A stretch of DNA of 53,125 nt from Victivallales bacterium (lineage in GTDB: Bacteria; Verrucomicrobiota; Lentisphaeria; Oligosphaerales; Oligosphaeraceae): assembly GCA_017535315.1 (NCBI GenBank), contig JAFXUD010000084.1, forward strand, positions 1 through 53,125, read 5' to 3'. A program made the position numbers and the translations under genes. Each line of letters starts with the position of its first letter. The first letter of the stretch is position 1. Shown piece after piece: positions 42,660 to 50,841 of this stretch. Below the pieces are notes generated by a model, which saw nothing but the letters and a program-made list of their open reading frames with translations, searched no databases and was not told the origin of the DNA.

Positions 42660-43466
42660 CTACGGGAATTCCTCATACATCTTGTAATCGAAGCCAATGT
42701 GGAGGGAGGCATCGCGCGAAGGCGCGTTGTATTGACAGACAGCGCGCTGCTTGAACCCCAAATAGGTGTAGTTGGTGACGTGACCATCGCCCATGAGGAA
42801 GTTGGACTTGTGGTTGCCCATTCCTGTTGCAGAGCTGTCCAGCGTGCTGAGCTGACCAGGTGTGCGGAGGTCCATGCCGCCGCAGTGGCGGTAGGCGAAC
42901 CAGCAGGCCCAATGCGCGTAGGAGTCGGACGTGTTCATGGAGTCGGCGACGACCATGACATCACTTGGCGCGTACTCGCAATTGGTCTTGCGGGCAGCCC
43001 TCATCCACATGCTGTTATTGGCTGCCTGCTGGTTGCCGCAAAGGTGAATGTTGTAGTTGTAGTGGGTGTACTGGTAGTTGCCGGCGGACCAGCTTCCGAA
43101 TGGGGCCTGTGCGCTTGGGCACATGAAGGTGGAGTTGTTGTTGGCGATGGCGTAGTTGGTTTCAGCAAACTGGCAGCCGTAGCCGCCCGTCTTGCCGCCT
43201 GAGCCAGAGAGGAGTCCGAACCAGAAGACGCCGTACCAGGTGTCATTGCCGACTTGCCTGAGGCGGTAGGGGACGAGATAATCGTCAAAGTCATCGGAAT
43301 AGAGAGCGCAGGCGAGGCCCATCTGCTTCATGTTGTTGGTGCAGGAGATGTCCCGCGCCTTCATGCGTGCCTTCGCCAGGGCGGGCAGCAGCATCGCCGC
43401 CAGGATTGCAATGATGGCGATGACGACCAGAAGCTCTATCAATGTAAATTGGACGATGCGTTTCAT
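42660..43466 (-). CDS. Pseudopilin-like protein, paralogue 1 (first transcribed)
   Basis: A 268-residue protein, the promoter-proximal member: [20 protein letters not shown], neck [20 protein letters not shown], centre [37 protein letters not shown], tail [16 protein letters not shown] and [26 protein letters not shown] lies upstream of the ATG. The 250-bp region before it is AT-rich and ends in the family D2 palindrome on the other side, so the array likely has its own promoter there. Confidence 0.9.
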   Translation of the reverse strand: MKRIVQFTLIELLVVIAIIAILAAMLLPALAKARMKARDISCTNNMKQMGLACALYSDDFDDYLVPYRLRQVGNDTWYGVFWFGLLSGSGGKTGGYGCQFAETNYAIANNNSTFMCPSAQAPFGSWSAGNYQYTHYNYNIHLCGNQQAANNSMWMRAARKTNCEYAPSDVMVVADSMNTSDSYAHWACWFAYRHCGGMDLRTPGQLSTLDSSATGMGNHKSNFLMGDGHVTNYTYLGFKQRAVCQYNAPSRDASLHIGFDYKMYEEFP

Positions 43467-43643
43467 AACTTATTGTTCCTGTTTTTTTAAGACGAATGAT
43501 TGCAAACTACTTCATTTTAAAATATTACTCGCAGATTTTAAAAAAACAAGTTCTTTTGCTTTTTTTTGTGTCTTTGATGCAGGGTTTTCCAAAAAAAAGG
43601 TAATGAACGATACAAAAAAAGGGCAAAACGATTATATTATAAT

Positions 43644-43695
43644 GAGGTAATTTCAAAACTAACGCGCATTTCGATGATAGTTTTGAAATTACCTC
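43644..43695. repeat. Family D palindrome (D2), 18-bp arms
   Basis: GAGGTAATTTCAAAACTA at 43644-43661 is the exact reverse complement of 43678-43695, with a 16-nt loop that resembles the D1 loop in the opposite direction. TATAAT lies immediately before it (43637-43642) and the fmt gene begins 24 bp after it. It may act in the fmt leader RNA or bind a regulator. Confidence 0.88.
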
Positions 43696-43719
43696 AAGTA
43701 ACAAGAGAAAAGGTTTTTT

Positions 43720-44739
43720 ATGTCAGAAGACAAGGTCAAGATTTATTATTTGGCGTCGGGAGACATCAGCATACCGATTCTGCACGCGCTGAAGGATGCT
43801 CATGGGCTGGAACTGACGGGTGTAGCGTCCCAGAAGAAAGAGTCCAAGGGCGAGGGACCTGTGCGCACCATAAAAAGCCCCCTTGTAAAGCACTGCGAGA
43901 AAGAAGGCATTCCATTCGAGCGCTATCAGTCTGTGAACTCTGAAGAGTTCCACAATGTGTTGCGAAAAAACGAGGTAGAGTTGTTGGTTGTGGCCTCATA
44001 CGGCCAGATACTGAAACCAGAGTTGCTGGCTCTTCCCAAGTTCGGCTGCTTGAACGTCCACGCTTCCCTGCTGCCGCAGTACCGAGGGGCTTCGCCGATT
44101 GTGGCCTCCCTGCTGAATGGCGACAGGGTGACAGGCGTTTCCTTCATGCAGATGGAGGCGGGACTGGATACGGGTCCCGTCTATCGCATGTGCGAATTGG
44201 AGATTCTGCCAGACGACAATGCGGACAAGTTGGAGATGCGCCTTGGGGAACTGGCAGGCGAAAGCATCGAAGAGGTGATTTTGGACATCACCCGCCACGG
44301 GCTGAAACCAGTGCCTCAGTGCAATGAAGGCGCTTCCTACGCCAAGAAAATCGGCAAGGAGGACGGCAGGGTAAGCTGGTGCAAATCCGCCGAGGAGATT
44401 TGCAATATGCTCCGCGCCTACGAACCGTGGCCATGTGTTAACACCGTCTTTCCGACCCAGGATGGAAATGGATTATTGGTGAGAATTAGGGAAGCCGAGC
44501 CTTTGCCTGATGACGGCAAAGACGCAATTCCTGGCACAATTCTTGAAACAAAGTTTTTCATCGAAAAAGACAAAAATGGCAATGACGCAAAATTCTTTGG
44601 CATTGTGATTAAATGCGGAAAAGGGAGGCTGTTCCTGCGGAGAATTGCACCTCCTGGGCGCAAAAATATTCCCGCCTTGTCGTATTTTACGGGAATGCGC
44701 TTTCCGCTGGATTTGGTAATTGGTACTAGATTAGAATGA
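43720..44739 (+). CDS. fmt: Methionyl-tRNA formyltransferase
   Basis: Adds a formyl group to Met-tRNA for translation initiation. 339 residues (E. coli 315). The formyltransferase signature LNVHASLLPQYRGASPI (about residues 109-125) includes the catalytic Asn and His; MEAGLDTGPVY holds the catalytic Asp. The C-terminal domain contains SWCKSAEEICNMLRAYEPWP, the tRNA-binding start. The C-terminal part is slightly longer than usual. Four-base overlap (ATGA) with the RNase gene downstream. No strong Shine-Dalgarno; a family D palindrome ends 24 nt before the start. Confidence 0.93.
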   Translation: MSEDKVKIYYLASGDISIPILHALKDAHGLELTGVASQKKESKGEGPVRTIKSPLVKHCEKEGIPFERYQSVNSEEFHNVLRKNEVELLVVASYGQILKPELLALPKFGCLNVHASLLPQYRGASPIVASLLNGDRVTGVSFMQMEAGLDTGPVYRMCELEILPDDNADKLEMRLGELAGESIEEVILDITRHGLKPVPQCNEGASYAKKIGKEDGRVSWCKSAEEICNMLRAYEPWPCVNTVFPTQDGNGLLVRIREAEPLPDDGKDAIPGTILETKFFIEKDKNGNDAKFFGIVIKCGKGRLFLRRIAPPGRKNIPALSYFTGMRFPLDLVIGTRLE

Positions 44740-46427
44740 AGCAAATAGTGATTAATAGCGAAGAAATGCAGACACGCGTCGCAGTCGTTTGCGACGGCGT
44801 TTTGCACGACTTCTTCATGGAACGAAAGGACAGCGACCGCCTGGTCGGGTCCATTTTCAAAGGACGTATTAAAAATCTTGAACCCTCTTTGCAGGCCGCA
44901 TTTGTGGATATTGGTTGTGGCAAGAATGCATTTCTCCATTACTGGGACATGCTGCCCGCCTCCCAGGAGATGCTGGAAGGCGAAGGGGAAAATGAAATAC
45001 CTGAAGAGGAGCCGATGCCTCGAAGACCTGTGGCTCCAGCTCCCGTGAAGATACCTGAAGGCAATGGCTTTTTTGCACGTCTGTGCAGATTGTTCAGACG
45101 CGCACCCGAGCAGTCATCCTCCGAGACACCTCAACCCAAAACACAGGCTAGGCAGAACAACCAGCGCAGGCGCAAGAAGGGCAATGTGCCCAAAAAGCCC
45201 GCCTATACGGTGGAGGATATCCCCAACATCTTCAAGGAGGAGCAAGAGATTCTGGTGCAGGTCACGAAGGGCCCCATCAGTACGAAGGGAGCCCGCGTGA
45301 CGACGAACCTCAGCATCCCAGGCCGCTACTTGGTGCTGCTCCCAAACTCCACCCATATCGGCGTCTCCAAACGCGTGGAGGAGAAGCCCGAACGTGACCG
45401 CCTCCGCCAGATGATGCGCAATCTTCACATTCCCCGCAACATGGGAGCCATCTGCCGCACCGTCGGCGCAGGCATGAAGCCCGAACAGTTCCAACGGGAT
45501 TTGGACATCCTGCTGGACAGTTGGAACAATGGTCAGACGCAGAGGCGCAGGGCCCCCTATTGCGTCTATCAGGAGCCTGATCTCGCGGAACGCACCCTGC
45601 GTGATTGCCTGACGGAGGACGTGGATGAAATCATCACGGATTCCAAGGAGGTTTATGAGCGAGCCAACGAACTGATGCAGCGCTACAATATGCAGGGGAT
45701 GGTGAAGATTCGTCAGTATGACAACCCGACCCCGATTTTCAACAAATATGGCCTTTCCAAGCAGATTGATGGAATCTTCAGCCGAAAGGTGAACCTGCCT
45801 AGTGGCGGTTACCTTGTCATCGACCAGACCGAGGCGCTTATTGCCATTGATGTCAATACTGGTAAGAACCGTACGGGAAAGGACCAGCCCGAGACAATTC
45901 TCGCCACCAATTTGGAGGCGGTGAAAGAGATTGCCCGCCAGTTGCGCCTGCGCAACGTCGGCGGTCTGGTGGTGCTGGACCTGATTGACATGCGCTCAAA
46001 GAAGGACCAGATGACCGTCTATAAGACCCTGAAGGAGCTAATGAGCGAAGACCGTGCCAAGACGAAGGTCTATCCCATCTCCCCGTTGGGTCTGCTCGAA
46101 ATGACGCGCCAGCGCGAGGACGAGAGCTTTGAGAGTGCGATTTTTGATGACTGCCCATACTGCAAGGGGCGTGGCCTCATCAAGTCTGCAACGAGCATGA
46201 GTGTGGAGATTCAGCGCCGCCTCAACGAAATATGCGCCAAGCGCAAACTGCGCAATCTGACCGTCTGCGCCCACCCGCGCATCATTGAACGCCTCAAGAA
46301 TGAGGACAGGCAGCTCTTCACTGATATCGAAATTGCAAACCGTGCCGATATCACCTTCAAGGCCGACAACCTGATGCATATCGAGGAATACAAGGTCATC
46401 GATAACAATTCGGGCCAGGTGCTGTAA
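44736..46427 (+). CDS. rng: Ribonuclease E/G family endoribonuclease
   Basis: A 563-residue RNase E/G-type endoribonuclease that cuts single-stranded RNA, active in rRNA and mRNA processing. The N-terminal S1-like part (GSIFKGRIKNLEPSLQAAFV) is split by an ~80-residue insert (residues ~75-165: acidic, Pro-rich, then RNNQRRRKKG-like basic). Catalytic Asp are in ALIAIDVNTGKN and VVLDLIDMRSK; the zinc-link motif is CPYCKGRG. The insert is an unusual feature and might bind RNA or partners; low-complexity sequence there would make it disordered. Translationally coupled to fmt by a 4-bp overlap. Confidence 0.92.
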   Translation: MKQIVINSEEMQTRVAVVCDGVLHDFFMERKDSDRLVGSIFKGRIKNLEPSLQAAFVDIGCGKNAFLHYWDMLPASQEMLEGEGENEIPEEEPMPRRPVAPAPVKIPEGNGFFARLCRLFRRAPEQSSSETPQPKTQARQNNQRRRKKGNVPKKPAYTVEDIPNIFKEEQEILVQVTKGPISTKGARVTTNLSIPGRYLVLLPNSTHIGVSKRVEEKPERDRLRQMMRNLHIPRNMGAICRTVGAGMKPEQFQRDLDILLDSWNNGQTQRRRAPYCVYQEPDLAERTLRDCLTEDVDEIITDSKEVYERANELMQRYNMQGMVKIRQYDNPTPIFNKYGLSKQIDGIFSRKVNLPSGGYLVIDQTEALIAIDVNTGKNRTGKDQPETILATNLEAVKEIARQLRLRNVGGLVVLDLIDMRSKKDQMTVYKTLKELMSEDRAKTKVYPISPLGLLEMTRQREDESFESAIFDDCPYCKGRGLIKSATSMSVEIQRRLNEICAKRKLRNLTVCAHPRIIERLKNEDRQLFTDIEIANRADITFKADNLMHIEEYKVIDNNSGQVL

Positions 46428-46434
46428 GCCCCAT

Positions 46435-46514
46435 GGTGCGCGCTCCACGCGCACCAGCCTCCCTGGGGTGCGCGAAGCGCGCCCGCTCCCCCCTGGTGCG
46501 CATGAAATGCGCAC
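46435..46514 (+). repeat. Three consecutive short hairpins after the RNase gene
   Basis: GGTGCGCG-CTCCA-CGCGCACC (46435-46455) and GTGCGCAT-GAA-ATGCGCAC (46496-46514) are perfect 8-bp stems, with a weaker GGTGCGC/GCGCGCC stem between. All share GGTGCGC. They fill the 108-bp gap between the RNase gene and dnaE. No T-run follows, so they are more likely to be RNA-stabilising or repeat elements than ordinary terminators. Confidence 0.7.
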
Positions 46515-46535
46515 ATCACCCCTCCATCTACGATT

Positions 46536-49500
46536 ATGACCATCCCCTTCATTCACCTCCACGTTCATACGGACTACAGCCTGCTTGACGGCACGGAAAA
46601 GTGCGGTGCCATCGCGAAGATGTGCAAGGAGTTCGGGATGCCCTACTGCGCGGTTACCGACCATGGCACGATGAGCGCCTGCTTCGAGTTCAATACCGTT
46701 ATGCAGAAGGAGGGGTTGAAGCCCGTCTATGGCTGCGAGTTCTATGTTGCGCCAGGCAAATACACGGAGAAGAATAACCAGATACCCCACTATCAGGGCT
46801 ACCATTTGGTCTGCCTGGCCGAGACCTACGAGGGATACATCAACATGTGCCACCTCAACGAGGAGGCATGGATCAACGGCTACTACTACCACCCGCGAGT
46901 TGATAAGGATTTGCTCCGCAAGTACAGCAAGGGCGTGATTTGTCTCTCCGCCTGCTTAGGCGGAGAGGTTGCCTCCCTTTTTCTGGAGGAACAGGACGAG
47001 GCCGCCGAAAAGGCCGCCCTCGAACTGCGTGACATCTTCGGCGAAGAAAACTTCTTCCTGGAGATACAGGACCACGGCCTCGAAGAGGACAGGAAGGTCA
47101 ACCCGAAGATCATCGCATTGGCGCGCAAGCACAACATCCCGCTGGTCGCCACCAACGACTCCCACTACTTAAAGCGCGAGCACGCGGAGGCGCACGAGGT
47201 CTTCCTCTGCATCGGCACGCAGACCACCATGCAGGACGAGAAGCGCTTCAAATTCCCAGGCGGCCCTGAATACTACTTCAAGAGCCCCGAGGAGATGGAG
47301 GCCCTCTTCAAGGATACCCCTGATGCCCTTGAAAACACGATGAAGATAGCAGAGCGCTGCTGTAATGTCCACGTTCCGACAGTCTCCGAAGACAAGGCGA
47401 ACCACTACCCTGCGTTCCCTCTGCCCGACGACTACAAGGGCACGCGCGAGGACTACCTCCTCGACCTCTGCCGCGAAGGAATGAAGGAGCGCTACGACAT
47501 CGACATTGACGCCAAGGAGTTTACCCCCGAGCAACAGGTCAAGGTCGATAGAATGTACTACGAACTTGGCATCATCAAGCAGACAGGCTTCACCTCATAC
47601 TATTTGGTGGTTTGGGATTTCCTGCATTTTGCTCGCGTCGATGGCGTGCCACTTGGACCTGGACGCGGGTCAGGTGCTGGTTCGCTGGTTGCCTATCTCA
47701 TCCATATCACGGACATCGATCCCATCCGTTACAATCTCCTCTTCGAACGCTTCTTGAACCCCGAGCGTGTCAGCCCGCCTGACTTTGACATTGATCTGTG
47801 CGAGCGTCGCCGCCACAGGGTCATTGAGTACGTCCACCGCCGCTATGGCGAAGGCAACGTAGTTCAGATAGGCACTTTCGGCACTTTGAAGGCGAAGGCG
47901 GTTGTCAAGGACGTTGCACGCGCCTTGGGGCGCACTTTCGCGGAGGGTAGCCAGATTTGCAAGCTGATTCCAGCCGATCCCAAAATGACGTTGGAGAAGG
48001 CGAAGAAGGAGGTGCCCGAGCTGGTTGAACTTCTGAACAAGGAGCCCTGGGCGCAGGAGGTCTGGCACTTTTCGGAGATTTTGGAGGGACTGAACCGCAA
48101 CATGTCCATGCATGCGGCTGGTGTCATCATCTGCGATACGCGCGTCTCGAACGTCTGCCCCATCGCCAAAGGCGCGAATGACGAACCGACCACGCAGTTC
48201 CCCGCCATCCCCTCCGAGGCGCTTGGCCTGCTGAAAATGGACTTCCTTGGGCTACGCAATCTGACCATTATCCAGGACGCTCTTGATCTCATCTACAAGA
48301 ACTGCGGTATCCGCATGACCAGCAGCGAGATACCCAACGACGACAAGAAGGCCTACGAGCTGCTGAACAAAGGTAATACCATCGCCGTCTTCCAACTTGA
48401 ATCGACGGGCATGCAGAATCTGTGCAGGCAGTTCGGTGTCTCTCGTCTGGAAGATATCATCGCGCTCATCGCACTCTTCCGCCCAGGACCATTGCAGTTC
48501 CTGGACGAGTTCATCGGACGCAAATCGGGCAAAATCAAGGTCGAGTACGATGTGCCAGAGATGGAGCCGATCCTGAAGGAAACCTACGGCATCATGCTCT
48601 ACCAGGAGCAGGTGATGCAGGTCGCGCAGGCCGTCGCGGGCTTCTCCCTTGGCCAGGCAGACATCCTCCGCCGCGCCATGGGCAAGAAGGATGTCCACAA
48701 GATGGAGATGATGTATGTAAAATTCGTCGATGGCGTGAAGAACCACGGATACACCGAACAAATAGCCAAGCAGATTTGGGACAAAATCTACAAATTTGCG
48801 GGATACGGCTTCAATAAATCCCATAGTGCCGCATACGGGATGCTCTCCTACCGCACCGCCTACCTGAAGGCGAACTACCCTGCCGAATTCCTGGCGGCGG
48901 TGCTGACCAGTGAATTGGGCAACGCCGAGAAAATGTCCTTTTTCCTGCGCGAATGCCGCCAGATGGGTATCAAGATTCTTCCGCCAGACGTGAACATCTG
49001 CGACGCTACCTTCTCAGTCGATGGTCCCAACATCCGCTTCGGCCTGGCAGCCATCAAAGGCGTTGGCACCTCGGTGGTCGCGGGCATCGTCGAGGCCCGT
49101 GAGAAAGACGGTCCCTTCAAGGACATCACCGACTTCTGCGAGCGTGTGCCTGGCAACTCCAAGCGGTTGATGGAAAACCTCATCAAGGCGGGCGCAATGG
49201 ATTGCTTCAGCCTCCACAGAAGCCAGTTGATGGCAATGGCGGATGAAGCTATCTCACGAGCCGCCTCCAGTGCTAAAGACCGTAGTAGCGGTCAGATGTC
49301 CCTCTTCGATATGTTTGAGGATAAATCCGAATTGGCGCTTCAGGTGCCTGATATTCCTGAGTGGCCACTGCGTGAACTTCTCACTTTCGAGAAAGAGTTG
49401 CTGGGCTTCTACGTCAGCGGTCACCCCATTGGCGAGTATCAAGAGATGGTGGATATGTACCAGTCGGCGGACTTGAGCGAATTGCCGTCAAAGCCTGTCC

Positions 49501-50075
49501 GTACCACTGTCCGTGTGGGTGCCTATATCAGTGGTGTGACGGTCAAAATGAACAAAGACAACCGCCCCTGGGCCATCCTTAATCTGGAGAGCGGCGATGT
49601 ACATACAGAATGTCTTTTCTTTGCAGATGCGTATGAGGCGGCGGTGAGCGCGTATGGCAAGGAGATTTTCTCTCCTGAGACCGTGGTTTTCATCGATGGC
49701 GAGACCAGCAGACGGGACGCGGAAGAACCCATGAAACTCAACGGCAGAATGATTTATAAGGCGGAGACAATGCCAGCCAAGTTTACCCAGGAGATTCAGG
49801 TGAAGCTCTATGAGGAGAGTACGACCCCAGAGCAGATGGAGAGCATCCACAAGCTCTGCGTCGCAAACGAAGGGGGGATTCCTTTGGTCTTTTTCCTGCA
49901 CTTGAAGAACGGGAATGTGGCGATTCTGCGTGACCACGACAGTGGTGTCCGCTATTCCAATGCCTTCTGGGACAATCTGGTTGCTGTCGGGGGGCGTGAA
50001 AACGTGGTTGCACACATTGATCGCAAGCCGAAGCCCGCCCCAAAGCGCGTCTTCCGAAAATATGCAGATGATTAG
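46536..50075 (+). CDS. dnaE: DNA polymerase III alpha subunit
   Basis: Replicative polymerase catalytic subunit of 1179 residues (E. coli 1160). The PHP domain opens with FIHLHVHTDYSLLDG (residues 5-19). The polymerase active-site Asp are D416, D418 in PDFDIDLCERRR and D569 in GLLKMDFLGLRNLT. A YGFNKSHSAAYGMLSYRTAYL segment and an OB-fold near residue 1000 follow. No separate proofreading exonuclease domain is present, as in DnaE1 type. Neighbours are rng (same strand) and an iron-sulfur flavoprotein gene; the 5' region includes the hairpin cluster. Confidence 0.96.
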   Translation: MTIPFIHLHVHTDYSLLDGTEKCGAIAKMCKEFGMPYCAVTDHGTMSACFEFNTVMQKEGLKPVYGCEFYVAPGKYTEKNNQIPHYQGYHLVCLAETYEGYINMCHLNEEAWINGYYYHPRVDKDLLRKYSKGVICLSACLGGEVASLFLEEQDEAAEKAALELRDIFGEENFFLEIQDHGLEEDRKVNPKIIALARKHNIPLVATNDSHYLKREHAEAHEVFLCIGTQTTMQDEKRFKFPGGPEYYFKSPEEMEALFKDTPDALENTMKIAERCCNVHVPTVSEDKANHYPAFPLPDDYKGTREDYLLDLCREGMKERYDIDIDAKEFTPEQQVKVDRMYYELGIIKQTGFTSYYLVVWDFLHFARVDGVPLGPGRGSGAGSLVAYLIHITDIDPIRYNLLFERFLNPERVSPPDFDIDLCERRRHRVIEYVHRRYGEGNVVQIGTFGTLKAKAVVKDVARALGRTFAEGSQICKLIPADPKMTLEKAKKEVPELVELLNKEPWAQEVWHFSEILEGLNRNMSMHAAGVIICDTRVSNVCPIAKGANDEPTTQFPAIPSEALGLLKMDFLGLRNLTIIQDALDLIYKNCGIRMTSSEIPNDDKKAYELLNKGNTIAVFQLESTGMQNLCRQFGVSRLEDIIALIALFRPGPLQFLDEFIGRKSGKIKVEYDVPEMEPILKETYGIMLYQEQVMQVAQAVAGFSLGQADILRRAMGKKDVHKMEMMYVKFVDGVKNHGYTEQIAKQIWDKIYKFAGYGFNKSHSAAYGMLSYRTAYLKANYPAEFLAAVLTSELGNAEKMSFFLRECRQMGIKILPPDVNICDATFSVDGPNIRFGLAAIKGVGTSVVAGIVEAREKDGPFKDITDFCERVPGNSKRLMENLIKAGAMDCFSLHRSQLMAMADEAISRAASSAKDRSSGQMSLFDMFEDKSELALQVPDIPEWPLRELLTFEKELLGFYVSGHPIGEYQEMVDMYQSADLSELPSKPVRTTVRVGAYISGVTVKMNKDNRPWAILNLESGDVHTECLFFADAYEAAVSAYGKEIFSPETVVFIDGETSRRDAEEPMKLNGRMIYKAETMPAKFTQEIQVKLYEESTTPEQMESIHKLCVANEGGIPLVFFLHLKNGNVAILRDHDSGVRYSNAFWDNLVAVGGRENVVAHIDRKPKPAPKRVFRKYADD

Positions 50076-50143
50076 GTTGAAAACATAATCTAGACAATCT
50101 AGACGAAACTACTCCAGAGCATTAAAAAAAAGGAGCAATAACC

Positions 50144-50830
50144 ATGGCAATCAAGATCTTGGGAATCGACTGCAGTCCCCGCAAAAAGAGTAACAGCGGA
50201 GCCCTTCTGGAGGTTTCGGCGGCCACCGCCAATGAGAAGTTAGGTGGCGAGGCGATTGAACTTGAGGTAATTCACCTGCGTGATTGCGCCATCAACCATT
50301 GCCTTGCCTGCGGAACATGCGGCAAGCGCAAGGACACGGGGGCCTTCATTCCCTGCGTACAGAGGGACAAGGATGACATGGCTGCCATTCTGGAGAAGAT
50401 GGTTGCCGCCGATGGAATTGTTGTCGCGACTCCTGTCTATTTTGGATTGCCGTCGGATTTGTTCTCCAAGTTCATCATGCGCACGCGTGTTTTGCGCCAT
50501 CAGGATTTCAAACTGGCAAACAAGCCTGTCGCGGTAATGGCGACTGCGGGACGCCGTTCAGGCGGCGCAGAGACCACCATACTCGCCACCTGGTTGCCCT
50601 TCATCAGGCATGGCTGCCTTATCGTCGGCAACGGCGACCAGACCTGCCAGTTCGGAACCATGGGCTGGGCTGGCGCTCCTGGTCAGATTCTCACCGATGA
50701 ATGGGGGCTGGAGCAGGGCGAACAGACCTTCCGACGCGTCTATGAGGTTGCATCCCTTGTCAATGCAGGAAAAACCATCGTTGGCGACGGCACGCCGATG
50801 AAATTCTCCTATACCTCTGGAAACAGATAG
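50144..50830 (+). CDS. Iron-sulfur flavoprotein-like NADPH-dependent FMN reductase family
   Basis: A 228-residue flavodoxin-fold protein. KILGIDCSPRKKSNSG (residues 4-19) is the FMN-phosphate loop and ATPVYFGLPSDLFSKF the second FMN contact. Cysteines C48, C53, C56, C59 and C71 (C-x2-C-x2-C-x11-C) resemble, with a longer last gap, the compact cluster motif of archaeal/bacterial iron-sulfur flavoproteins that move electrons from ferredoxin. A redox role in this anaerobe is likely; the partner is unknown. Good AAGGAG site 8 nt upstream; uvrB follows 11 bp later and may be co-transcribed. Confidence 0.8.
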   Translation: MAIKILGIDCSPRKKSNSGALLEVSAATANEKLGGEAIELEVIHLRDCAINHCLACGTCGKRKDTGAFIPCVQRDKDDMAAILEKMVAADGIVVATPVYFGLPSDLFSKFIMRTRVLRHQDFKLANKPVAVMATAGRRSGGAETTILATWLPFIRHGCLIVGNGDQTCQFGTMGWAGAPGQILTDEWGLEQGEQTFRRVYEVASLVNAGKTIVGDGTPMKFSYTSGNR

Positions 50831-50841
50831 TCTTCCGCTTT

